Assembly: GCF_043099285.1 (NCBI RefSeq) | Contig: NZ_CP170723.1 | Span: 3,224,001-3,288,000, forward strand | Direction of reading: 5' to 3' | DNA: 64,000 bases | From: Oryzobacter telluris | GTDB lineage: Bacteria > Actinomycetota > Actinomycetes > Actinomycetales > Dermatophilaceae | Shown here: in pieces, positions 43,241 through 51,005 of the stretch | How positions within the stretch are numbered: position 1 is the first letter of the stretch | How the letters are laid out: each line of letters starts with the position of its first letter | Translations under genes and position numbers: made by a program | The notes under the pieces: model-generated | What the model was told of the DNA's origin: nothing | Databases searched by the model: none | Seen by the model: only the letters and a program-made list of their open reading frames with translations

Positions 43241-44275
43241 TCAGAGCTGCTCGTCCTCGGCGTACGCCGCGTCGTCCTCGCCCTCACCGAAGGTGAAGTC
43301 GTCGTACCGGTCGGCGATGAGGCTGGGGTCGAACCCGGGGGGGCTGTCCTTGAGGGCCAGGCCCATGCCGGCGAGCTTGGCCTTGACCTCGTCGATCGAC
43401 TTCGCACCGAAGTTGCGGATGTCGAGCAGGTCGGCCTCGCTGCGGCCCACGAGCTCACCTACGGTGTGGATGCCCTCGCGCTTGAGGCAGTTGTACGACC
43501 GGACGGTGAGGTCGAGGTCCTCGATCGGCAGGGCCAGGTCCGCGGCGAGCGCGGCGTCGGTCGGCGACGGGCCCATGTCGATGCCCTCCGCCTCGACGTT
43601 GAGCTCACGGGCCAGGCCGAAGAGTTCGACGAGGGTCTTGCCGGCGGACGCGAGGGCGTCACGCGGCGCCATCGAGTTCTTGGTCTCGACGTCGACGACG
43701 AGGCGGTCGAAGTCGGTGCGCTGCTCGACGCGGGTGGCCTCGACCTTGTAGGTCACGGTGAGGACCGGGCTGTAGATGGAGTCGACCGGGATGCGGCCGA
43801 TCTCCTGGTCGCCGGACTTGTTCTGCTGCGCCGAGACGTAGCCACGGCCACGCTCGACGGTCAGCTCCATCTCGACGGTGCCCTTGTCGTTGAGCGTCGC
43901 GATGTGCAGGTCGGTGTTGTGGATCTCCACCCCGGCCGGCGGCGCGATGTCGGCAGCGGTGACCGCGCCGGAGCCCTGCTTGCGCAGGTACATCACGACG
44001 GGCTCGTCGTGCTCCGAGGAGACGACCAGGCCCTTGATGTTGAGGATGATCTCGGTGACGTCCTCCTTGACCCCGGGGATCGTGGAGAACTCGTGGAGCA
44101 CGCCGTCGATGCGGATGCTCGTGACCGCGGCACCCGGGATGCTCGAAAGCAGGGTGCGGCGCATCGAGTTGCCGAGCGTGTAGCCGAAGCCGGGCTCGAG
44201 GGGCTCGATGACGAAGCGGCTCCGGGACTCGGAGACGACGTCCTCACTGAGGACGGGACGCTGTGCGATGAGCAC
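43241..44275 (-). CDS. rpoA: RNA polymerase alpha subunit
   Basis: This 344-residue subunit scaffolds RNA polymerase assembly and binds UP elements. The N-terminal domain (~1-230) has RSRFVIEPLEPGFGYTLGNS and RRTLLSSIPGAAVTSI. The C-terminal domain (~255-320) has SYNCLKREGIHTVGELVGRS, NFGAKSIDEVKAKLAGMGLA. The C-terminus is acidic. It lies in the usual rpsD-rpoA-rplQ order. Confidence 0.99.
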   Translation of the reverse strand: MLIAQRPVLSEDVVSESRSRFVIEPLEPGFGYTLGNSMRRTLLSSIPGAAVTSIRIDGVLHEFSTIPGVKEDVTEIILNIKGLVVSSEHDEPVVMYLRKQGSGAVTAADIAPPAGVEIHNTDLHIATLNDKGTVEMELTVERGRGYVSAQQNKSGDQEIGRIPVDSIYSPVLTVTYKVEATRVEQRTDFDRLVVDVETKNSMAPRDALASAGKTLVELFGLARELNVEAEGIDMGPSPTDAALAADLALPIEDLDLTVRSYNCLKREGIHTVGELVGRSEADLLDIRNFGAKSIDEVKAKLAGMGLALKDSPPGFDPSLIADRYDDFTFGEGEDDAAYAEDEQL

Positions 44276-44386
44276 GGTGATTCTTCCTTCCCACGGGCGA
44301 CCGCCATATGACGCCTCGTGAAACGCGGGAGTCGCCTCCCGCCGGTGGCCTCACTTCGGTCCGTGGGGCCACCCACGACCCGGGAG

Positions 44387-44412
44387 GCCGTCCGCCGAAG
44401 CCGGCGGACGGC
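44387..44412. promoter_or_regulatory. Hairpin between rpsD and rpoA
   Basis: An 11-bp perfect stem (44387-44397 with 44402-44412) around loop AAGC lies 13 bp after rpsD. It could be a partial terminator or an mRNA-stability element. The gap (149 bp) is longer than others in this operon. Confidence 0.5.
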
Positions 44413-44424
44413 ATCCCGTGTCGG

Positions 44425-45033
44425 TCAGTTCTTCGAGTAGAACTCGACGATGAGCTGCTCGGTGAGCACGGTGTCGATCTGCGCCCGCACCGGCAGCTGG
44501 TGGATGAGGATCTGCAGCGAGCCGGGGACGACCTGGAGCCAGGCCGGGACCGGACGGTCGCCGTAGGTCTCACGCGCCAGCTGGAACGGGAGGGTCTCCA
44601 CCGACTGCTTGCGCACGGTGATGATGTCGTACGCCTCGACCCGGTAGGACGGGACGTCGACACGGACGCCGTTGACCAGGAAGTGACCGTGGGTCACGAG
44701 CTGGCGCGACTGGCGACGCGTGCGGGCGAGCCCGGCGCGGTAGACGACGTTGTCGAGACGGGACTCGAGGATCGTCAGGATGTTCTCACCGGTCTTGCCG
44801 GGGCGGTTGGCCGCCTCCTTGTAGTACCGGCGGAACTGCTTCTCCATGACGCCGTAGGTGAAGCGGGCCTTCTGCTTCTCCTGCAGCTGGGTGAGGTACT
44901 CCTTCTCCTGGATCCGGCGACGGCCGTGCTGGCCGGGCGGGAAGGGACGGAGCTCGAAGTTCTTGTCGCCGCCGACGAGGTCGGTCTTGAGTCGGCGCGA
45001 CTTCTTGGTGATGGGTCCGGTGTAACGGGCCAT
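44425..45033 (-). CDS. rpsD: 30S ribosomal protein S4
   Basis: S4 nucleates 30S assembly. The 202-residue protein starts MARYTGPITKKSRRLKTDL and has the S4 RNA-binding fold (RLDNVVYRAGLARTRRQSRQ, LVTHGHFLVNGVRVDVPSY). It lacks the N-terminal zinc-binding cysteines, so it is the zinc-independent form. Confidence 0.99.
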   Translation of the reverse strand: MARYTGPITKKSRRLKTDLVGGDKNFELRPFPPGQHGRRRIQEKEYLTQLQEKQKARFTYGVMEKQFRRYYKEAANRPGKTGENILTILESRLDNVVYRAGLARTRRQSRQLVTHGHFLVNGVRVDVPSYRVEAYDIITVRKQSVETLPFQLARETYGDRPVPAWLQVVPGSLQILIHQLPVRAQIDTVLTEQLIVEFYSKN

Positions 45034-45068
45034 TGCTCTCTATCTACCTTTCGCGAAGTCTCGGGCGC

Positions 45069-45473
45069 TCAGACGCGGCGGCGCTTGGGCGGGCGGACAC
45101 CGTTGTGCGGGCTGGGGGTGACGTCCTGGATCGAACCGACCTCGAGGCCGGCGGCGGTCAGGGAACGGATGGCGGTCTCACGACCGGAACCCGGGCCCTT
45201 GACGAAGACGTCCACCTTGCGCATCCCGTGCTCCATGGCACGGCGAGCAGCGGCCTCGGCGGCGGTCTGCGCGGCGAACGGCGTGGACTTGCGGGACCCC
45301 TTGAAGCCCACCTGGCCGGCAGAGGCCCAGGCGATGACGGCCCCGGTGGGGTCGGTGATCGAGATGATCGTGTTGTTGAACGTGCTCTTGATGTGGGCCT
45401 GGCCCACAGCGACGTTCTTCTTCTCCTTGCGGCGCACCTTCTTGGCGCCCGCGGTACGGCCCTTGGGAGGCAT
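45069..45473 (-). CDS. rpsK: 30S ribosomal protein S11
   Basis: S11 lines the mRNA platform near the Shine-Dalgarno site. The 134-residue protein has NVAVGQAHIKSTFNNTIISI, GSRKSTPFAAQTAAEAAAR and GPGSGRETAIRSL, closing with SPHNGVRPPKRRRV. It is read between rpsM and rpsD with a 35-bp gap on one side and 59 bp on the other. Confidence 0.99.
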   Translation of the reverse strand: MPPKGRTAGAKKVRRKEKKNVAVGQAHIKSTFNNTIISITDPTGAVIAWASAGQVGFKGSRKSTPFAAQTAAEAAARRAMEHGMRKVDVFVKGPGSGRETAIRSLTAAGLEVGSIQDVTPSPHNGVRPPKRRRV

Positions 45474-45532
45474 GTGTTCTCTTTCCTACGAAGTCTTCGG
45501 AAGCGGTGGCAGCGACGCGCGCGAGGCGCAGG

Positions 45533-45910
45533 TCACTTACCGGCCTTCTTCTTGCCGGCCACGGTGCGCTTGGGACCCTTGCGGGTACGCGCGTTGGTCT
45601 TGGTGCGCTGACCGCGCACCGGGAGACCGCGTCGGTGACGCAGGCCCTCGTAGGACCCGATCTCCACCTTGCGGCGGATGTCCGACTGCACCTCGCGGCG
45701 CAGGTCTCCCTCGACCTTGAGGTTCTCGTCGATCCAGTCACGCAGGGCGACGAGCTGCTCGTCACCCAGGTCCTTGACGCGGGTGTCCGGGTTGACCCCG
45801 GTGGCCGCGAGGGCCTTCTGCGCGCTGGTCCGACCGACTCCGAAGATGTAGGTCAGTGCGACCTCGACGCGCTTCTCGCGCGGGAGGTCCACTCCAACAA
45901 GACGTGCCAT
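45533..45910 (-). CDS. rpsM: 30S ribosomal protein S13
   Basis: S13 forms bridges to the large subunit and contacts the P-site. The 125-residue protein begins MARLVGVDLPREKRVEVALT and has IGSYEGLRHRRGLPVRGQRT and the lysine-rich end GKKKAGK. A 223-bp gap containing a hairpin separates it from rpmJ. Confidence 0.99.
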   Translation of the reverse strand: MARLVGVDLPREKRVEVALTYIFGVGRTSAQKALAATGVNPDTRVKDLGDEQLVALRDWIDENLKVEGDLRREVQSDIRRKVEIGSYEGLRHRRGLPVRGQRTKTNARTRKGPKRTVAGKKKAGK

Positions 45911-45983
45911 CTGAGGATGGTTCCTTTTCTGTGGATGTCCGGAGGTCTGGTGCAGCCACCGATCCGGCCCATCCTGGTCCGGT

Positions 45984-46003
45984 CCACGGCCTCCGGGCCG
46001 TGG
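45984..46003. promoter_or_regulatory. Hairpin in the rpmJ-rpsM gap
   Basis: An 8-bp stem (CCACGGCC, loop TCCG, GGCCGTGG) lies about midway in the long 5' leader of rpsM. It may be an attenuator or protein-binding leader element; no known ribosomal leader family could be matched. Confidence 0.35.
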
Positions 46004-46133
46004 GTGACGTCCCGCGCCCACCTGCGACTTCCAGGTGACCCGTCGGGGGTCGGGTGCTGCGATCATCACTTCTGCGTGCTCGAGCCGTGACTCGTGCGGC
46101 CCCGTGAGGGGCGGTGGTGCGTCTGACGCGTGG

Positions 46134-46247
46134 TCAGCCCTGGCGCTGCTTGTGGCGCAGGTTCTCGCAGATCACCATGACCCGACCGTTGCGGCGGATC
46201 ACCTTGCACTTGTCGCAGATCTTCTTGACGCTCGGCTGAACCTTCAT
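46134..46247 (-). CDS. rpmJ: 50S ribosomal protein L36
   Basis: The 37-residue protein reads MKVQPSVKKICDKCKVIRRN, then GRVMVICENLRHKQRQG. Cysteines C11, C14, C27 and histidine H32 form the zinc site, so this is the zinc-containing (C+) form. It is too short for normal ORF thresholds. The expected neighbours infA and rpsM flank it. Confidence 0.97.
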   Translation of the reverse strand: MKVQPSVKKICDKCKVIRRNGRVMVICENLRHKQRQG

Positions 46248-46276
46248 GTCGCCTTTGCTGTCTGTATCGATTGCGG

Positions 46277-46498
46277 TTAGCGGTAGCGGAAGACGATGCG
46301 GCCGCGGGTCAGGTCGTATGGGCTGAGCTCCACCACCACACGGTCCTCGGGGAGGATCCGGATGTAGTGCTGACGCATCTTCCCGGAGATGTGCGCGAGC
46401 ACCTTGTGACCGTTCGTGAGCTCAACCCTGAACATCGCGTTCGGGAGAGCCTCGACGATCGTGCCCTCGATCTCGATGACGCCGTCCTTCTTGGCCAT
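46277..46498 (-). CDS. infA: Translation initiation factor IF-1
   Basis: IF-1 is a 73-residue OB-fold protein that blocks the ribosomal A site during initiation. The sequence starts MAKKDGVIEIEGTIVEALPN and has VLAHISGKMRQHYIRILPED. A promoter-like pair lies ~120 bp upstream, so transcription of the infA-rplQ block probably begins here rather than continuing from map. Confidence 0.99.
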   Translation of the reverse strand: MAKKDGVIEIEGTIVEALPNAMFRVELTNGHKVLAHISGKMRQHYIRILPEDRVVVELSPYDLTRGRIVFRYR

Positions 46499-46616
46499 AC
46501 CCTCTCAATCCGCTGTTGGGCGACTCTTCGGTGTGTCGATCCGCCCATGGAAATCGGCCCCGTGCTGCTCACGCAGGGACACACCCATGCGAGAACGCAC
46601 ACGTGACCGACGTTCA

Positions 46617-46645
46617 ATACTACTGACCGAGCGCTCCAGCACGAA
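46617..46645 (-). promoter_or_regulatory. Promoter-like -35/-10 pair upstream of infA
   Basis: On the minus strand TTCGTG (46645-46640), a 17-nt spacer and TAGTAT (46622-46617) form a plausible actinobacterial SigA-type promoter ~120 bp before the infA start. It lies after two hairpins that would stop transcription from the metallopeptidase-like gene. Confidence 0.5.
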
Positions 46646-46657
46646 ATCCGCCGGCGA

Positions 46658-46753
46658 CGACCGACGGACCGCGGCGCTCGCACGCGGCCACGGTCCGTCG
46701 GTCGGTCTCCCCGGCGCCACCGGGCCGGCCACGCAGGGGGTGTGGCCGGCCCG
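46658..46753. terminator. Two strong hairpins between the metallopeptidase-like gene and infA
   Basis: Hairpin A: 46658-46671 pairs perfectly with 46691-46704 (14 bp, 19-nt loop). Hairpin B: 46721-46732 pairs perfectly with 46742-46753 (12 bp, 9-nt loop). Both lie downstream of the metallopeptidase-like stop, and together they would separate its transcription from infA. Confidence 0.65.
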
Positions 46754-46777
46754 GGGAGCAGGGTGTCGCAGGGGTCG

Positions 46778-47467
46778 TCAGCTGGGGCGCACCTTGGTGA
46801 GCGCGTCGGACATCACCTGCGCGGTGCCGGAGGCGCAGAAGCCCTGCTGGGCCGCCAGGCCGCTGTAGCCCCACATCGTCAGGTAGTTGCCCGTGTACCC
46901 GTGGGCCACCGGCCCGACGCAGTCGAGGTAGGTCTCCTTGCCCTCGCTGCGGGTGAAGTCACGGGTCGTGCCCTTGGTCGCCCGGTAGCGTCCCTCGGCC
47001 CAGAGCTCGCCGAAGTAGTCCAGGTCGTAGTAGTCGGTCCAGGCCTGGGCGGTGCCGACCTTGGCGACGATCTCGTTCCAGGCGTCGACGTGGCCACCGG
47101 CCTCGTGGGCGACCACGGCGGCCCAGGTCGTGGCCGTCCCGGTGTAGTACGTGTTGTAGGTGACCGCGTTGTTGGCCGGTCCGGCGTTGCCGATGAAGCC
47201 GGTGGCGCCGAGGTTGGCGACGGTGACGTTCATCGAGCCGCACGACGCGTAGTCCATGACCTTGGGGCAGGTCGTGCTCTGGACGTCGGCGACGTTGACC
47301 GTCGTGGTGGTGGTCGGGGTGACCGGGATGGTGGTGCTGGTACCGCCCTTCGGGGGTTTGCCGGGGCCGCCCTTGGCGGCCTGGGCGGTGCCGGCGACGC
47401 CGGCGGTGAGTGCCAACAGGGCAGCCATGGCGGCTGCGCTGCGGCGTGCAGGGATGGCGAATCGCAC
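46778..47467 (-). CDS. Secreted metallopeptidase-like protein with HExxxH motif
   Basis: This 229-residue exported protein has a signal peptide ending near residue 30 (AGTAQA), then a Gly/Pro/Thr-rich linker (31-60) and a domain with Cys67, Cys76, Cys183 and Cys211. Its motif H121-E-A-G-G-H126 resembles the zincin HExxH but has one extra residue between the histidines. Downstream E154 and E158 (DYFGELWAEG) occupy the position where a third metal ligand would be expected. GTG 47467 has GAGGAG 6 nt upstream. The fold call is tentative; loss of activity or a shifted site is possible. It separates map/mut genes from infA. Confidence 0.75.
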   Translation of the reverse strand: MRFAIPARRSAAAMAALLALTAGVAGTAQAAKGGPGKPPKGGTSTTIPVTPTTTTTVNVADVQSTTCPKVMDYASCGSMNVTVANLGATGFIGNAGPANNAVTYNTYYTGTATTWAAVVAHEAGGHVDAWNEIVAKVGTAQAWTDYYDLDYFGELWAEGRYRATKGTTRDFTRSEGKETYLDCVGPVAHGYTGNYLTMWGYSGLAAQQGFCASGTAQVMSDALTKVRPS

Positions 47468-47832
47468 GCTGTGCTCCTCGAGGTTGCAGGGGGATCTCGA
47501 TGTCAGCGCTCGACGACCGGGGGCGAGACCGGTGACCCCAAGGGCGAGAGGGGCGGGTCGTGTCGTGCGTTGTGAATGATGTTCCCCATGGGGCGACACG
47601 CCGACAACACGAACGCTGAGAACGTGGCCCTTCGGTCGCCCGCGCATCGCCCGTGCGGAGGTGCCACATCGGCCGAACAGCCGATGAAACGGCCGGTTTC
47701 CGGACCGAAACGACCTGTTGGGGCCGTTCTGCAGGTCGCGGTGCCCGCCGCAACTCGAGCGACGGGTGCGTCCTCAGGTTCCGTCCGCGCCTCGGACCGA
47801 TTCGGTCCGCATCGCGGACGGCCCGTTTTCTG
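47468..47832. other. 365-bp intergenic region
   Basis: No gene was found between the metallopeptidase-like start and the meaB stop. The meaB-proximal end (47781-47821) can form a nested hairpin: outer CCGTCCGCG/CGCGGACGG (47781-47789 with 47813-47821) and inner CGGACCGA/TCGGTCCG (47793-47800 with 47802-47809). It is probably the terminator of the mut operon or the leader of the next gene. Confidence 0.5.
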
Positions 47833-48849
47833 CTAGGACCCGGGAGGACCGTCCGGGGCGTCGCGCAGGTCGTCGGCGAACAGCCGCAGGAGGCGCGCGG
47901 TGCCGTCGACGGCGCTCAGCTCGCCCTCCCGCACGGCCCGCTCGACCTCGGCGCGCGCCGCCCGCACCGAGGGGGTGTCGCGCACGGCGTCCTGGAGGTG
48001 CGCGTCGACCATGGCCCACATCCAGTCCTGCTGCTGGCGGGCCCGGCGCGCCTCGAGCGAGCCCTGGGTGCGCAGGTGGTCGCGGTGCTCGAGGACGGCC
48101 GCCCAGACCTCGTCGAGGCCGGCACCGGTGAGCGCCGAGCAGGTGAGGACGGGGGGCCGGCGGGCGGCGGGGCCCGGCATCATCAGGCGCATGGCCCCGG
48201 AGAGCTCGCGCGCCGCCACCCGGGCCGCGGCCTCGCCGTCGCCGTCGGCCTTGTTCACCGCGATGACGTCGGCGAGCTCGAGGATGCCGCGCTTGATGCC
48301 CTGGAGCTGGTCCCCCGCCCGCGCGAGCGTGAGCAGGAGGAAGGTGTCGACCATCTCCGAGACGGCGACCTCGTTCTGCCCCACCCCGACCGTCTCGACG
48401 ATGACGACGTCGTGGCCCGCGGCCTCGAGGACGAGCATCGACTCGCGGGTGGCCCGCGCGACGCCGCCGAGGTGCCGGCCCGACGGGCTGGGCCGCACGA
48501 ACGCGGCATCGCTGGCGGTGAGCTCGGCCATCCGGGTGCGGTCGCCGAGGATCGAGCCGCCGGTGCGGCGCGAGCTGGGGTCGACCGCCACGACGGCCAC
48601 CTTCTGGCCCTGCTCGACGAGCCGGGTGCCCAGCGCGTTGATGAAGGTCGACTTGCCCGCGCCGGGGACCCCGCTGACCCCGACGCGCACCGAGCGGCCG
48701 GTGAGGTCGGCGAGGTCGGTGAGGAGCTCCCCCGCGAGCTCGCGGTGCTCGGGGCGGCTGGACTCGAGCAGGGTGATGGCACGGGCGACGTGCTGCCGGG
48801 AGCCGGCGCGCACGCCGGCCGCCAGGTCGGCGACGTCGACCGACCTCAC
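47833..48849 (-). CDS. meaB: Methylmalonyl-CoA mutase-associated GTPase MeaB
   Basis: MeaB is a P-loop GTPase chaperone that loads and protects adenosylcobalamin on methylmalonyl-CoA mutase. The 338-residue protein has Walker A GVPGAGKST, the switch regions DPSSRRTGGSILGDRTRM and ETVGVGQNEVA, and NKADG for guanine recognition. GTG 48849 overlaps the mutB stop by 4 nt. It is the last gene of mutA-mutB-meaB. Confidence 0.97.
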   Translation of the reverse strand: MRSVDVADLAAGVRAGSRQHVARAITLLESSRPEHRELAGELLTDLADLTGRSVRVGVSGVPGAGKSTFINALGTRLVEQGQKVAVVAVDPSSRRTGGSILGDRTRMAELTASDAAFVRPSPSGRHLGGVARATRESMLVLEAAGHDVVIVETVGVGQNEVAVSEMVDTFLLLTLARAGDQLQGIKRGILELADVIAVNKADGDGEAAARVAARELSGAMRLMMPGPAARRPPVLTCSALTGAGLDEVWAAVLEHRDHLRTQGSLEARRARQQQDWMWAMVDAHLQDAVRDTPSVRAARAEVERAVREGELSAVDGTARLLRLFADDLRDAPDGPPGS

Positions 48850-51005
48850 CCGAGCCGCTCGCGCAGGTCGGCGACGAGGTCGACGGCGGCCCGGCTGATG
48901 ACCGTGCCGGGCGGGTAGATGGCGTCGGCGCCGGCCGCGCGCAGGGCCTCGAAGTCCTGGCTCGGGATGACGCCGCCCACGACGATCATGAGGTCCTGCC
49001 GCCCGAGGGCGTCGAGCTCGGCGCGCAGCGCGGGCACGAGGGTGAGGTGGCCGGCGGCCAGCGAGCTGACCCCCACGACGTGCACGTCGGCCTCGACGGC
49101 CTGGCGCGCGACCTCGGCCGGCGTCTGGAACAGCGGGCCCACGTCGACGTCGAAGCCGAGGTCGGCGAAGGCGGTGGCGATGACCTTCTGGCCGCGGTCG
49201 TGGCCGTCCTGGCCCATCTTCGCCACGAGGATGCGGGGCCGGCGGCCCTCTTCGCGCTCGAAGTCCTCGACGGCCGCCTGGGCCGCACGGACGGTGGCGT
49301 CCTCCCCCGCCTCGGCGCTGTACACGCCCCCGATCGTACGGATCTGGGCGGTGTACCGGCCGAAGACCTCCTCCATCGCGGCCGACATCTCGCCGACGGT
49401 GGCCTTGGCGCGGGCGGCCTCGATGGCGAGGGCGAGCAGGTTGGTGCCGAGGCTGCCGTCGGAGCCGGCACGCGCGGCGTCGGTCATCCGGCGCAGCGCC
49501 GCGGCGGCGGCCTCCTCGTCGCGCTCGGCGCGCAGCCGCTCGAGCTTGGCGACCTGGCTCGCGCGCACCGCCGCGTTGTCGACGCGCAGCACCTCGATCG
49601 GCTCGTCCTCGTCGACCGGGTAGCGGTTGACGCCGATGACGGGCTGCTGGCCGGAGTCGATGCGCGCCTGGGTGCGGGCGGCGGCCTCCTCGATGCGCAT
49701 CTTGGGGATGCCGGCCTCGATGGCGGCGGCCATGCCCCCGGCCGCCTCGACCTCCTCGATGTGCGCCCAGGCCCGGCGAGCGAGGTCGTGGGTCAGCCGC
49801 TCGACGTACGCCGATCCCGCCCACGGGTCGATGACGCGCGTCGTGCCCGACTCCTGCTGCAGGACGAGCTGGGTGTTGCGGGCGATCCGCGCCGAGAAGT
49901 CCGTGGGGAGGGCGATCGCCTCGTCGAGGGCGTTGGTGTGCAGGCTCTGGGTGTGCCCCTGGGTCGAGGCCATCGCCTCCACGCAGGTGCGCACGACGTT
50001 GTTGAAGACGTCCTGCGCGGTCAGCGACCAGCCCGAGGTCTGGCAGTGGGTGCGCAGCGAGAGCGACTTCGGGTTCTGCGCGCCCTGGTCGCGCACGAGG
50101 CGCGCCCAGAGCAGGCGCGCGGCCCGCATCTTCGCGACCTCCATGTAGAAGTTCATCCCGATTGCCCAGAAGAAGGACAGCCGCGGGGCGAAGCGGTCGA
50201 CGTCGAGACCCACCGCCTTGCCGGCCCGCAGGTACTCCACGCCGTCGGCGAGGGTGTACGCGAGCTCGAGGTCCTGCGTCGCCCCGGCCTCCTGCATGTG
50301 GTACCCGGAGATCGAGATCGAGTTGAACCGCGGCATCTGCTGGCTGGTGAAGGCGAAGATGTCGCTGATGATCCGCATCGAGGGCTCGGGCGGGTAGATG
50401 TAGGTGTTGCGGACCATGAACTCCTTGAGGATGTCGTTCTGGATGGTCCCCGTCAGCTGGTCCGCGCTCACCCCCTGCTCCTCCGCGGCGACGACGAAGA
50501 GCGCGAGCACCGGGATCACGGCGCCGTTCATCGTCATCGACACCGACATCCGGTCCAGCGGGATGCCGTCGAAGAGGGTGCGCATGTCGTAGATCGAGTC
50601 GATGGCGACCCCCGCCATCCCGACGTCGCCGGTGACGCGCGGGTGGTCGGAGTCGTAGCCGCGGTGGGTCGCGAGGTCGAACGCGACCGACAGGCCCTTC
50701 TGGCCGGCCGCGAGGTTGCGCCGGTAGAACGCGTTGGACTCCTCGGCGGTGGAGAAGCCCGCGTACTGGCGCACGGTCCACGGCTGGGTCGTGTACATCG
50801 TCGGGTACGGGCCGCGCAGGTACGGCGGGGCGCCGGGCACGGTGTCGAGGAAGTCCAGGTCGCCGAGGTCGTCCTCGGTGTAGATCGGCTTCACCGGGAT
50901 CTGCTCGGGCGTCAGCCAGTCTGCCGCGCCGGCAACCGGGGCCTGGGCGGAGGAGGGTCGGCCGTCGCCGAGGCCGACGGTCGTGAGGTCGGGGACCGCG
51001 CTCAT
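48846..51005 (-). CDS. mutB: Methylmalonyl-CoA mutase large (catalytic) subunit
   Basis: It isomerises methylmalonyl-CoA to succinyl-CoA with adenosylcobalamin, feeding propionate, odd-chain fatty acid and branched amino acid carbon into the TCA cycle. The 719-residue chain has the TIM-barrel substrate domain (TMYTTQPWTVRQYAGFSTAE, SVSMTMNGAVIP, QSLHTNALDEAIALP) and a C-terminal B12 domain with D600-G-H602-D-R-G. ATG 51005 overlaps the mutA stop by 4 nt. Confidence 0.98.
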   Translation of the reverse strand: MSAVPDLTTVGLGDGRPSSAQAPVAGAADWLTPEQIPVKPIYTEDDLGDLDFLDTVPGAPPYLRGPYPTMYTTQPWTVRQYAGFSTAEESNAFYRRNLAAGQKGLSVAFDLATHRGYDSDHPRVTGDVGMAGVAIDSIYDMRTLFDGIPLDRMSVSMTMNGAVIPVLALFVVAAEEQGVSADQLTGTIQNDILKEFMVRNTYIYPPEPSMRIISDIFAFTSQQMPRFNSISISGYHMQEAGATQDLELAYTLADGVEYLRAGKAVGLDVDRFAPRLSFFWAIGMNFYMEVAKMRAARLLWARLVRDQGAQNPKSLSLRTHCQTSGWSLTAQDVFNNVVRTCVEAMASTQGHTQSLHTNALDEAIALPTDFSARIARNTQLVLQQESGTTRVIDPWAGSAYVERLTHDLARRAWAHIEEVEAAGGMAAAIEAGIPKMRIEEAAARTQARIDSGQQPVIGVNRYPVDEDEPIEVLRVDNAAVRASQVAKLERLRAERDEEAAAAALRRMTDAARAGSDGSLGTNLLALAIEAARAKATVGEMSAAMEEVFGRYTAQIRTIGGVYSAEAGEDATVRAAQAAVEDFEREEGRRPRILVAKMGQDGHDRGQKVIATAFADLGFDVDVGPLFQTPAEVARQAVEADVHVVGVSSLAAGHLTLVPALRAELDALGRQDLMIVVGGVIPSQDFEALRAAGADAIYPPGTVISRAAVDLVADLRERLG

